Below, piece after piece: positions 40,479-50,108 of a DNA stretch of 64,000 nucleotides. Every line of letters starts with the position of its first letter. Within the stretch, counting starts at the first letter, position 1. The notes under the pieces were generated by a model. That model did not search any database and was not told the DNA's origin. It saw nothing but the letters and a program-made list of their open reading frames with translations. The translations under genes and the position numbers were made by a program. Source of the DNA: Flavobacteriia bacterium (GTDB lineage: Bacteria; Bacteroidota; Bacteroidia; Flavobacteriales_D; Crocinitomicaceae); the NCBI GenBank assembly GCA_016183815.1, contig JACPDW010000010.1, positions 62,001 to 126,000 on the forward strand. Direction: 5' to 3'.

Positions 40479-43197
40479 CTTCTTCTTTGGATTTTTTATG
40501 GTTAAATTTATAACTTAAACGAAGTAAAAAATAGCGAGCAATAACTAAAGACTTTGAATCAGTTATAACATTTGCACTAACTTCTCTGTTGGCAGAAATA
40601 TTTTGATTTAATAAGTCATACGTATCAACTGAAATAATCAAATTTTTGTTCTTTAAGAAACTTTTTCCCACATTAAGATTCCAAATAAAATAGTTAATGT
40701 TATATCCATCAGATCGTTGAGAGTTTATAGTAAATTGAGCATCTGTTTCAATAAACAAACCAAAAGGAGTTGTCCAGTGAATTCTAGCAGAGTAATTTTG
40801 TGTATAATAGGGCAATAATTCTTGAGAAGTTATACTGCTAAATGGAATATTATATACTAAATAAGCTCCAATTGAAAATTCTAATGAATCTTCTGAAGTA
40901 TTTAAATTAACACCTCCACTTAACTCGGAATTAATTGTTTTATTTTCTTGAGAATTAATGTAATTATACACTCGACTATTAGCAAAAGCAATATCAGGAT
41001 TGATGTCTAAAAAACTATTAAAAACTGGGAAACCAAAAGAAAAATTTGCATCAAATGTATAATTTCCGTTAACATTGATAGCTTGAGACACATTTCTTCC
41101 ATAGGAATCATAGAAAGAAGATTTAGAGATGGCGTTTTGGGTAGAAGTATAATTCATAGAAGCCCAAAGGTATGTATTAGAGAGTGCTTTATACGTATTA
41201 TAATTTACAGACAATTTATGTACAAAATTTGGGTTTAAATTTGGGTTTCCAATTTGAATTCTATTCGGGTTAGAGTTATCAGGAACGGGTTGAAGTTGAT
41301 TAATTGTTGGTTGAGATGAGGATGTTCTATAATTAAAATTCAATCTACTATTTTGTGAAAATTTATACACATATCTAAATCTAGGCAAAACATTATTAAT
41401 TAACTGATGTATTTCCGTGTTGAAAAAAAGATTTTTATTATCAATATCAACTTGTCTAAAATAAACACCTGTAGTTAACCTATGTTTTTTATGTTCAAAT
41501 ATAATCTGTGTTCCTATTCTATGAAAATTTTTATTTGTAACAAAATCATTAGAAAAATTTGAATCAAGTTCTGTGTAAGTTTGGTTGGATAAATTATAGG
41601 TATATTTTTCCTGTGAATTTTCATGTATATAAAATTCGTATTCTGTCTCAATTTTAAACTTTTTTCCGATGGGTTCGATATAATTTAATTTAGCGTTGTG
41701 AGACAAAGATTTTGCATTGTTTTTTTTGTTTTGGTCAAAATTAAACGCTTCTTCAGTATCTTGTATAACAAGATTAGCTTCCGACTGATTACTTTCTGAA
41801 ACTAGAGAGTATTTAGTTAATAAAGACCTGTTTTTTTTCTTAAAATTTTTTCTATAAGACATTTGTATAGAGGAATTAACACCTTCTGCAATGTTTTCAT
41901 TTGCTGTTGTAGTGTTTCTAAATTCACTTCCGAAACTATTATTAAATTTATTTAAACTTTCATTATTGGTTTTATTTGTTTTTAAAGACCATTTAGGTTC
42001 AATTACCAATGAGTTTAAAGAATCTATTTTCCATTTATATTTCATGTTAATTTCATGACTTTGCACTTTTTCAACACTTTGATTTTCAACATCTGAAGTA
42101 TAGGTTGAATCGTTTAATAAAAATTGAGATTTTTCTTTATCGTTAGTGAAAAGTTCATTATTATTATAGGTGTAATTTACGTTAGCTTCTAATTTTTTAT
42201 TGATTTTATTGTTATAAAACACACCAGACTTCCAAGTTTTAGGGATTCCATTTTGAGAGTCACTATTAAACCACATAAAATCATCTTCATCATTTTGCCA
42301 ATCTCTTTCTTGATTTAGTCCATAAGTGTACATATCACTCCAATTCAAGCTCGATTTAATTGTATTTGAGAGTAATGAAAAGACAGCGATTTTTTGTTTT
42401 TTATCAAAGCGATTAAAAAGTGCTTCCCCTTCGTAAAAAGGAGGATAAGACGAAGTTGCCCCCACATCGCTGGCAAAAGAAATTTTACCAAAATATCCTT
42501 TTTTTGCATCTTCTTTTAATTTTAAATCCAAAACTTGAATGGTTTCATTTTCTGTTGAATTTTCATCTTTTTTTTCGTATATCTGTACATTTTCTATACT
42601 GTTTGCAGGTAGATTTTTTGTAGCCATTGTTGGGTCTGCACCAAAAAACTCATCTCCATCTACTAAAACTTGTTGTACTTCTTTCCCTTGAGCTTGAATT
42701 GTCCCATCACTACTCACTTTTATTCCTGGAAGTTTTTTCAATAAATCCTCAACAACAGCATTTGGTTTAGTTGCAAAAGAATCTGCTACATAAACCAAAG
42801 TATCTCCTTTATAGAATATAGGATCTTTATAAGCAAAGATAACTACTTCCTTTAAAAGTTGACTTTTTGGAGGTAAAATTATTTGTTTAATTGAAAACTG
42901 TCGATTTGATACACTCGGAAATATATAATAGGAATAATCACTAAACTGAGGGTGAGAAATTCTGAGTTCAAAAGTATCTAATTTTGATAATTTAAAAGTA
43001 AAATCTCCTTGATTATCTGTTCTTTTGAAATCGATTAAAAGAGAATCTTTTATTCGCACCAACATTGCTAATGCGTTTGGCAAAGCTCTTTTTGATGTAT
43101 TGGTTGTATCTACTACATGCCCACTAATTTCTAATTCTTGAGAAAAAAAAGAAAAAGTAAATAAAAAAAATAGTATTGTGACTTGTTTTTTAAACAT
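40468..43197 (-). CDS. Outer membrane beta-barrel protein with carboxypeptidase-regulatory-like N-domain and TonB-plug-like region
   Basis: N-terminal Ig-like ALAMLVRIKDSLLIDFKRTDNQGDFTFKL; VEDLLKKLPGIKVSSDGTIQAQGKEVQQVLVDGDEFFG; long beta-barrel C-terminus. Confidence 0.88.
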   Translation of the reverse strand: MFKKQVTILFFLFTFSFFSQELEISGHVVDTTNTSKRALPNALAMLVRIKDSLLIDFKRTDNQGDFTFKLSKLDTFELRISHPQFSDYSYYIFPSVSNRQFSIKQIILPPKSQLLKEVVIFAYKDPIFYKGDTLVYVADSFATKPNAVVEDLLKKLPGIKVSSDGTIQAQGKEVQQVLVDGDEFFGADPTMATKNLPANSIENVQIYEKKDENSTENETIQVLDLKLKEDAKKGYFGKISFASDVGATSSYPPFYEGEALFNRFDKKQKIAVFSLLSNTIKSSLNWSDMYTYGLNQERDWQNDEDDFMWFNSDSQNGIPKTWKSGVFYNNKINKKLEANVNYTYNNNELFTNDKEKSQFLLNDSTYTSDVENQSVEKVQSHEINMKYKWKIDSLNSLVIEPKWSLKTNKTNNESLNKFNNSFGSEFRNTTTANENIAEGVNSSIQMSYRKNFKKKNRSLLTKYSLVSESNQSEANLVIQDTEEAFNFDQNKKNNAKSLSHNAKLNYIEPIGKKFKIETEYEFYIHENSQEKYTYNLSNQTYTELDSNFSNDFVTNKNFHRIGTQIIFEHKKHRLTTGVYFRQVDIDNKNLFFNTEIHQLINNVLPRFRYVYKFSQNSRLNFNYRTSSSQPTINQLQPVPDNSNPNRIQIGNPNLNPNFVHKLSVNYNTYKALSNTYLWASMNYTSTQNAISKSSFYDSYGRNVSQAINVNGNYTFDANFSFGFPVFNSFLDINPDIAFANSRVYNYINSQENKTINSELSGGVNLNTSEDSLEFSIGAYLVYNIPFSSITSQELLPYYTQNYSARIHWTTPFGLFIETDAQFTINSQRSDGYNINYFIWNLNVGKSFLKNKNLIISVDTYDLLNQNISANREVSANVITDSKSLVIARYFLLRLSYKFNHKKSKEEDEF

Positions 43198-43323
43198 TAG
43201 AAATTCTTTGCAATGTTACTTCTTTTTTTTATTATTGAGACATTTGACTACAAAACAAAGTTAAATTTTGGCTAATTAATAAATGTAAAGATTGTAAAAT
43301 TGTAAATTTTTAACTCTACAAAT

Positions 43324-43380
43324 TTTTCAACGCAAATCTGCGTGAAAAGGAATCCTATCACCTCTAATTTCTCAAATTAG
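43324..43380. repeat. Two adjacent stem-loops in divergent intergenic region
   Basis: ttttcaacgcaaatctgcgtgaaaa (10-bp stem, one bulge) and ctaatttctcaaattag (7-bp stem). Confidence 0.45.
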
Positions 43381-43450
43381 CGAAACAAATCGATGAAAGT
43401 ATATGTAAATAAATAATAAGTTTTACTTTTGTTCATTAAAAATAAGAACA

Positions 43451-44413
43451 ATGCGAGTTAAACACTTTACAATATTAAGTATTCTAATAGCAGGTGTTTT
43501 TTTATTTAGTTTTAAAAAAACTAAACAATTAAAATCGACTAAAAATTTATTAAAAACAGAATATTTAGTGGTATTTGTTATGGACGGGCCAAGATATACT
43601 GAAACATTTGGAGACACAAGTTATCAATATATACCAAACATGGGCAAAAAGCTAAAAAAAGAAGGTGTTTTATATACTGAATTTTTTAACAATGGAGTAA
43701 CACATACTAATCCTGGTCATACCGCAATAACTACTGGTGTTTATCAAAAGCTAAAAAACAATGGAACACAGTTGCCCAAAAATCCTTCTTTTTTTCAATA
43801 TTATTTGAAAGAAAAAAAAGCAGATAAAAATACATGTTGGATTATTTCAAGTAAAGGTAAATTGCATGTGTTAGCCAATACAAAAAATAGTGAATGGAAC
43901 AATCAATATACTCCAAACAAATTTTGTGGACCTGATGGAAACGACAAAGACTATGTGGGTGATGCATATACAAACGAAAAAATCAATGAAATATATTTTA
44001 AAAATCACCCTAAATTATGCTTAATTAATATGTTAGGTGTTGATGTAAACGGACATGAAAAAAATTGGGAAGGATACAAAAGATGTTTAAAAGAAATTGA
44101 CCAATATATTTATCAATTTTGGCAAAAAATTCAACAAGATCCAATCCTTAAAAACAAAACAGCTTTATGGATTACTAATGACCATGGAAGACATTTAGAC
44201 GGCCATAAAGATGGTTTTATTTCACATGGAGACAAGTGTTTGGGTTGTAGAAAAATCAGTTTATTGGCTTTAGGACCAGACCATTCAAAAGGAAAAATAA
44301 TCACAAAAGAAAGAGAACTAATTGACATTAGTAAAACAATTTCTGTATTGTTTCAATTTTCCATGCCTACGTCAAAAGGTAAGTTTATGGAAGAATTGTT
44401 TAGTACAAACTAA
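43451..44413 (+). CDS. Alkaline phosphatase/sulfatase-like family protein (secreted)
   Basis: VVFVMDGPRYTETFGD, THTNPGHTAITTGVYQ, WITNDHGRHLDGHKDGFISHGD metal-binding motifs. Confidence 0.8.
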   Translation: MRVKHFTILSILIAGVFLFSFKKTKQLKSTKNLLKTEYLVVFVMDGPRYTETFGDTSYQYIPNMGKKLKKEGVLYTEFFNNGVTHTNPGHTAITTGVYQKLKNNGTQLPKNPSFFQYYLKEKKADKNTCWIISSKGKLHVLANTKNSEWNNQYTPNKFCGPDGNDKDYVGDAYTNEKINEIYFKNHPKLCLINMLGVDVNGHEKNWEGYKRCLKEIDQYIYQFWQKIQQDPILKNKTALWITNDHGRHLDGHKDGFISHGDKCLGCRKISLLALGPDHSKGKIITKERELIDISKTISVLFQFSMPTSKGKFMEELFSTN

Positions 44414-44523
44414 GTTTAAAATCGTCTTCTAAAAAATCATTTAATATGATAATAACTCCTTTAAATGATATAAAATTTCCAATTTAAGAACATATGAAAA
44501 TCAAGGTTATTAATATCTTTTAC

Positions 44524-44531
44524 TAATTTTG
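44524..44531 (+). promoter_or_regulatory. -7-like box TAATTTTG upstream of hemH
   Basis: TAnnTTTG match 10 nt before ATG at 44542. Confidence 0.4.
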
Positions 44532-44541
44532 AGGTTGAAAT

Positions 44542-45564
44542 ATGAATGAAACTGTAGTATTGTTAATCCAGTTAGGAACTCCAGATAGCCCAAGTGTTAG
44601 TGACGTAAGAAAATATTTATCTGAATTTTTAAACGACCCTAGAGTTATTGATTTGCCATGGCTTGCAAGAAAATTATTGGTCAATGGAATAATTGTACCT
44701 TTTAGAGCTCCAAAGTCGGCTAAAATATATCAACAATTGTGGAAAATTGGTAATGGCACATCCCCCCTTTTGACTTATTCAAATCAACTAAAAGAAAAAT
44801 TAACTAAGGAACTCTCTCAATATCATATAGATGTTGAATTAGCCATGCGTTATCAAAATCCTTCAATGGAAGATGTTTTACTTCAAATAAAAAAGAAAAA
44901 CTACAAAAAAATCATTTTATTACCTCTTTTTCCTCAATATGCAAGTGCTTCAACTGGCTCTGCTTTTGAAAAAGCTTTTGAAATAATAAAAAAATGGTGG
45001 GTAATCCCAGAAATTCATTGTGTACATCAATTTTATAACAATGAGAAGTATTTAGAGGCAGTTATAGCTCAAGCAAAACAGTTAAATTTAGTGGACTTCG
45101 ACCATATTTTGTTTTCATATCATGGCTTACCAGTCCGGCAAGTTGATAAAGTGTATGAAGACGGATTATGTAAAGACCACAATTGCGAAAACGAAATAAC
45201 TGAAGAAAATAAATTTTGTTATAAGGCCTGTTGTTATGAAACTACTCGTTTATTAGCAAAAAAATTACAACTTAATGAAAATCAATATACTGTGTGTTTT
45301 CAATCCCGCTTGGATAAAAATTGGCTTGAACCATTTTCCGATAAAGTTATCGTAAATCTTGCAAAAAAAGGAAACAAAAAAATTGCTGTTTTTAGTCCAG
45401 CTTTTGTAGCAGATTGTTTAGAAACCATCATAGAAATTGGGGAAGAATATCAAATCCTTTTTAAAGAAAACGGAGGTGAAAAAATTCAATTAATTCCTTC
45501 TGTTAATGCCGACAACCTTTTTGTTGATGCACTAAAAGAACTTGTTTTAAAAGCTGGGGGTTAA
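44542..45564 (+). CDS. hemH: Ferrochelatase
   Basis: VVLLIQLGTPDSPSVSDVRKYLSEFLNDPRVID; FSYHGLPVRQ; CFQSRLDKNWLEP; FSPAFVADCLETIIEIGEEY. Confidence 0.96.
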   Translation: MNETVVLLIQLGTPDSPSVSDVRKYLSEFLNDPRVIDLPWLARKLLVNGIIVPFRAPKSAKIYQQLWKIGNGTSPLLTYSNQLKEKLTKELSQYHIDVELAMRYQNPSMEDVLLQIKKKNYKKIILLPLFPQYASASTGSAFEKAFEIIKKWWVIPEIHCVHQFYNNEKYLEAVIAQAKQLNLVDFDHILFSYHGLPVRQVDKVYEDGLCKDHNCENEITEENKFCYKACCYETTRLLAKKLQLNENQYTVCFQSRLDKNWLEPFSDKVIVNLAKKGNKKIAVFSPAFVADCLETIIEIGEEYQILFKENGGEKIQLIPSVNADNLFVDALKELVLKAGG

Positions 45565-45640
45565 CTTTTCTAAAATAAAATATAAAACAACTTTCTTAAA
45601 ATTTACTATTTTTGAAAAAAAACAAATAAACTATTTTCCG

Positions 45641-46675
45641 TTGTTATTAAAATATTTGAGAATTTTACTTTTGCCATTTTCAATAGTTTACGGATTTGTA
45701 GTATTTACCAGGAATTTATTTTTTGATTATGGTATTTTTTCTATGTATATCATTCCAAAAAAATCAATCTGCATTGGAAATTTGTCAACAGGTGGAACTG
45801 GTAAAACGCCAATGGTCTTGTTCCTAACAAAAAAATTAAAAGACAAATATTCTGTTGGGATTTTAAGTAGAGGATATGGAAGAAAAACCAATGGATATTT
45901 AGATGTTTTTATTGATAGTGATGCCGGATTGGTAGGTGATGAACCCTTATTATTCGCTAAAAATTTAGGTGATGGGGTTAAAATTGCAGTTTGTGAAGAC
46001 AGAAAAAAAGGAATTCACCTACTTTTAAGTAAGTTTTCAATAGATTTAATTCTATTAGATGATGCGTTTCAACATCGAAAAGTAAAAGCGGGTTTGAATA
46101 TTTTGATTAATGATTATAATCAACCAATCCATAAAGATTTTTTATTGCCAATGGGTAACTTAAGGGAAGGTAAAAATGGAATCAAAAGAGCAGATTTAAT
46201 GATTATTAGCAAATGTCCGATGGAAATAAATGAAAATGAAAAATCTCAATTTATTTCAAATTATTCAATGAAAAAAGAAAATATTTTTTTCTCCCACATT
46301 GTGTATGAAGATTTTATTCCATTTTTTAAGAACAATATAACTAGTACTAATAAGATTATTTTGGTTACAGGTATTGCTAATTCAAAACCAATTATTGAAT
46401 ATTTAGAAAAAAATTATGAAGTTTTTACACTAAATTATTCAGACCACTATCAATTTAATGAAAAAGATATTGAACAAATTCACAAAAAATTTGATACTTT
46501 TGCAAGTCGTGAAATAAGGATTGTATGTACTGAAAAAGATTTTGTTCGTTTTGGTTCTTTGCTAAATCGATGTAAAATGGAGGAATATCCTTGGTATTAT
46601 TTACCCATCAGAATACAAATAGATCGCGAACAGGAATTAATTAATAAAATTGAAAATTATGTTAGAAGCATTTAA
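45641..46675 (+). CDS. lpxK: Tetraacyldisaccharide 4'-kinase
   Basis: CIGNLSTGGTGKTPMVLFL, GILSRGYGRKTNG, LDDAFQHRKVKAGLNILI; TTG start. Confidence 0.94.
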   Translation: MLLKYLRILLLPFSIVYGFVVFTRNLFFDYGIFSMYIIPKKSICIGNLSTGGTGKTPMVLFLTKKLKDKYSVGILSRGYGRKTNGYLDVFIDSDAGLVGDEPLLFAKNLGDGVKIAVCEDRKKGIHLLLSKFSIDLILLDDAFQHRKVKAGLNILINDYNQPIHKDFLLPMGNLREGKNGIKRADLMIISKCPMEINENEKSQFISNYSMKKENIFFSHIVYEDFIPFFKNNITSTNKIILVTGIANSKPIIEYLEKNYEVFTLNYSDHYQFNEKDIEQIHKKFDTFASREIRIVCTEKDFVRFGSLLNRCKMEEYPWYYLPIRIQIDREQELINKIENYVRSI

Positions 46676-47471
46676 AGTCTCTGTAGATTATTTAAAAAGT
46701 AAAACAACGATTCAACCTACTGTAGGAATTATATTAGGAACAGGATTAGGTGGATTAGTCAATGAAATTGAAATTATTGATGAGATTCCATATAATGAAA
46801 TTCCCAATTTCCCAATTTCAACCGTTCAAGGTCATTCTGGAAAATTAATTTTTGGAAAACTAGCTGGAAAACAAGTTGTTGCTATGCAGGGTCGATTTCA
46901 TTTTTATGAAGGGTATTCCATGCAACAAGTAACCTTTCCTGTACGAGTGATGAAGTTGATGGGTGTTGAACATTTGTTTGTCAGTAATGCTTCTGGAGGT
47001 GTTAATCCAAATTTTGAGATAGGAGAAATTATGATTATTGACGACCATATCAATCTTTTTCCAGCACACCCTTTAATTGGTAAAAATTTTGATGAACTTG
47101 GTCCGCGTTTTCCAGATATGAGCAAACCTTATGACCATCAATTAATTGATAATGCTAAAAAAATAGCGGAGAAAAACAATATTCGTGTTTCAACTGGCAC
47201 TTATGCAGGTCTAACTGGACCCACTTTAGAAACACCAGCTGAATATAAATACGTCAGAGCGATTGGAGCTGACGCTGTTGGCATGTCCACTGTGCCTGAA
47301 GTAATTGTTGCTCGCCACATGAATATACCTTGCTTTGCCATTTCAATAATAACCGATTTAGGTGTTCCAGGAAAAATAATGGAAGTTACTCATGAAGACG
47401 TTCAAAGAGTTGCAGAAGTTCAAGAGCCAAAAATGACTTTAATAATGAAAGAGTTAATTTCAAGTATTTAA
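46659..47471 (+). CDS. punA: Purine-nucleoside phosphorylase
   Basis: GIILGTGLGGL, VQGHSGKLIFGKLAGKQVVAMQGRFHFYEGYS, AVGMSTVPEVIVARH; ATG at 46659 (17-nt overlap with lpxK). Confidence 0.94.
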   Translation: MLEAFKVSVDYLKSKTTIQPTVGIILGTGLGGLVNEIEIIDEIPYNEIPNFPISTVQGHSGKLIFGKLAGKQVVAMQGRFHFYEGYSMQQVTFPVRVMKLMGVEHLFVSNASGGVNPNFEIGEIMIIDDHINLFPAHPLIGKNFDELGPRFPDMSKPYDHQLIDNAKKIAEKNNIRVSTGTYAGLTGPTLETPAEYKYVRAIGADAVGMSTVPEVIVARHMNIPCFAISIITDLGVPGKIMEVTHEDVQRVAEVQEPKMTLIMKELISSI

Positions 47472-47492
47472 AAAAATTAAACCAATTAAGAA

Positions 47493-48944
47493 GTGAAAGA
47501 CAAGTATGAAGTTGTTGTTGGTTTAGAAGTTCACGCTCAATTATTGACCAAATCAAAGGCATATTCTTCTGATTTGAATGAATATGGTGCACATCCGAAT
47601 ACCAATGTCAGCGTTGTTTCATTAGGTCATCCCGGCACTTTACCCGTGATGAATAAAAAAACGATAGAGTTTGCCATAAAATTAGGATTGGCATGTCATA
47701 GTGAAATTTCCTCTCATCAATATTTTGCACGTAAAAATTATTTTTATCCTGATTTGCCAAAAGGTTATCAAATAACTCAAGATAAAACTCCAATCTGTAC
47801 TGGTGGATTTATTGAAATTAAAGGGGAAAATGAAGGGCAAAAAAAAATTGGAATTACTCGTATTCACATGGAAGAGGATGCTGGAAAAAGTATTCACGAT
47901 GTGGATGTTTACGACACGTTAATTGACTTAAACAGAGCAGGAGTTCCATTATTAGAAATTGTTTCTGAACCTGATATACGAACTTCACAAGAAGCTTATC
48001 AGTATTTAACAGAAGTAAGAAAATTACTTCGTTACCTCGATATTTGCGATGGAAATATGGAAGAAGGTTCTTTACGTTGTGATGCAAATATTTCTGTACG
48101 TTTAATTGGTGAAACAGATTTCGGGACAAAAGTAGAAGTGAAAAATATGAATTCTATTAAAAATGTCCAAAGAGCAATTGAATATGAAGTAACAAGACAA
48201 ATTGAAGCAATAGAAAAAGGTGAAAAAATTGATCAGGAAACTCGTTCTTTTGATGCTTTAAAAGGAATTACTATTTCCATGAGAACAAAAGAAGCGGCGA
48301 ATGATTATCGATATTTTCCTGAGCCAGACTTACCTCCTCTTTATATTTCTGTCGATCAGATAAATGAAGTTAAAAAAACCATGCCCGCTTTACCAAAAGA
48401 ATTGTTTGTTAAATTTAAAACGGATTTTGGTCTTTCTGATTACGATGCCTATAATTTAACTGACAATAAATCCTTGGCACTTTATTTTAATGAGGTTACA
48501 AAAAACACGACACATTATAAAGTTGCAGCCAATTTAATGATGGGCGAAGTTAAATCGTACTTAAACGAACTTGGTGTTGAAATTGATCTTTTTCCAATTT
48601 CTCCAATTGTAATTGCAAAACTTAGCAACTTAATAGCTGAAGAAAAAGTCTCCAAAACAGTTGCCAATCAAAGAATTTTTCCTGAGTTGTTATCTAACCC
48701 AAATGAGGAACCAATAGATATTGCTTTACGTTTGAATTTACTTGTAGAGTCTGATGAAAACAATTTGAAATCCTATGTAGTTCAAGTATTAAATGAAAAT
48801 AAAGTCGAAAAAGAAAGGTATCAAAACGGAGAAAAACAATTAATTGGATTTTTTATGGGTCAATTAATGAAAGTTTCCGGAGGAAAAGCAGACCCAAAAC
48901 AAGCGAACAGTATCTTACGAGAATTATTAGAATCAAGTAAATAA
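47493..48944 (+). CDS. gatB: Asp-tRNA(Asn)/Glu-tRNA(Gln) amidotransferase subunit GatB
   Basis: YEVVVGLEVHAQLLTKSKAYS, FARKNYFYPDLPKGYQITQ, MEEGSLRCDANISVR; GTG start. Confidence 0.96.
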   Translation: MKDKYEVVVGLEVHAQLLTKSKAYSSDLNEYGAHPNTNVSVVSLGHPGTLPVMNKKTIEFAIKLGLACHSEISSHQYFARKNYFYPDLPKGYQITQDKTPICTGGFIEIKGENEGQKKIGITRIHMEEDAGKSIHDVDVYDTLIDLNRAGVPLLEIVSEPDIRTSQEAYQYLTEVRKLLRYLDICDGNMEEGSLRCDANISVRLIGETDFGTKVEVKNMNSIKNVQRAIEYEVTRQIEAIEKGEKIDQETRSFDALKGITISMRTKEAANDYRYFPEPDLPPLYISVDQINEVKKTMPALPKELFVKFKTDFGLSDYDAYNLTDNKSLALYFNEVTKNTTHYKVAANLMMGEVKSYLNELGVEIDLFPISPIVIAKLSNLIAEEKVSKTVANQRIFPELLSNPNEEPIDIALRLNLLVESDENNLKSYVVQVLNENKVEKERYQNGEKQLIGFFMGQLMKVSGGKADPKQANSILRELLESSK

Positions 48945-48945
48945 A

Positions 48946-50103
48946 ATGAAAAATATCAAAATATTTATTCCTTTTTTAGTTCTTTTTTTATTTTCATGTG
49001 AAAATAAGGAAGAGGTCAAAGAGATTAAAGCAGGAGACAATGTTCAACTTACAGGCGAAATAAAAGGTGGAGAAAATCAACCATTGGTTCTTGAGTATGT
49101 TGATGAAAGAGGCAAAAAAGAAATTTCCTCTACCACTTTAGATGAAGAGGGAAAATTTCAACTGTCTGCAAAAATTGATGAAATCTCCATCTATCAATTA
49201 AGGGTTGGAATGGGTGAAAGAAAAGTAATTCCTTTAACCTTAGTTCCAAAAGACCAGATAAAAATTGTTGTTTCCTACTCAGATTTTGAGATAAAACCAC
49301 AAATTAGTGGAACAGAATGGGCAAAACCTCTTTCTGAATATATGAGTTTGTTTAATCAATTTGCTTTAAAGCAAGTAGAATTAATGAAAAGAACAGATTT
49401 AACTCAGGATCAACAACTAAAAGAGTTTTTAATAATGAGAAGTCCTATCGATGAATTTTCTTATCAAAGAATATTAAAAGACCCAGCCAATCCTGTCAAT
49501 TTAATTCTTTTAACCTCTTTAACCCCAGCTATGGGATTTACTTATTGGGACAAAAAACACCTCGAATGTTTTCAAAAAATGTCCACTGCTTTTAATAAAA
49601 AATTTCAAGGAAAAGCTGTATCAATTTCTTTAGACCAACAGACTAAACAATTAGAAAGTGCTTATAATGATTATCTTTTGACAAACAAAGGAGATAAAGA
49701 TGCTCCTGAAATTGCTTTAAATAATCCAGATGGAAAAGAAATTAAACTCTCTTCATTAAAAGGTAAAGTGGTTTTAATTGATTTTTGGGCTTCATGGTGC
49801 GGACCTTGTAGAAAGGAAAATCCAAATGTGGTTAGAATTTATAATCAATATAAAAACAAAGGGTTTGTAGTATTCAGCGTATCATTAGATAGAGACATAA
49901 ACGCTTGGAAACAAGCGATTCAACAAGATGGTCTGAACTGGCCTTATCACGTCAGTGATTTAAAACATTGGAACACTCCACTCACACAAACTTATCAGTT
50001 TAACACAATTCCTTTTACTGTTTTAGTCAATAAAAAAGGTAAAATTGTAGGGACAAATTTAAGAGGAGAAAGTTTGGAACAAAAATTGAAGGAATTATTA
50101 TAA
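48946..50103 (+). CDS. TlpA-like thioredoxin lipoprotein with DUF4369-like N-domain
   Basis: Lipobox FLFSCENK; LKGKVVLIDFWASWCGPCRKENPNVV. Confidence 0.9.
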   Translation: MKNIKIFIPFLVLFLFSCENKEEVKEIKAGDNVQLTGEIKGGENQPLVLEYVDERGKKEISSTTLDEEGKFQLSAKIDEISIYQLRVGMGERKVIPLTLVPKDQIKIVVSYSDFEIKPQISGTEWAKPLSEYMSLFNQFALKQVELMKRTDLTQDQQLKEFLIMRSPIDEFSYQRILKDPANPVNLILLTSLTPAMGFTYWDKKHLECFQKMSTAFNKKFQGKAVSISLDQQTKQLESAYNDYLLTNKGDKDAPEIALNNPDGKEIKLSSLKGKVVLIDFWASWCGPCRKENPNVVRIYNQYKNKGFVVFSVSLDRDINAWKQAIQQDGLNWPYHVSDLKHWNTPLTQTYQFNTIPFTVLVNKKGKIVGTNLRGESLEQKLKELL

Positions 50104-50108
50104 AAAAT

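Noticed and set aside
44436-44469. atcatttaa ... ttaaatgat inverted repeat after the phosphatase gene
   Set aside because: AT-only 9-bp stem with a 16-nt loop and no T-run; likely chance.
45150-45240. Cys-rich insertion in ferrochelatase (CKDHNCENEITEENKFCYKACC) as a novel metal site
   Set aside because: Cysteine-containing insertions at this position are known in many bacterial ferrochelatases, so not novel.
46860-48129. Cluster of six minus-strand ORFs of 61-91 aa
   Set aside because: All antisense to punA and gatB, which have full-length conserved products.
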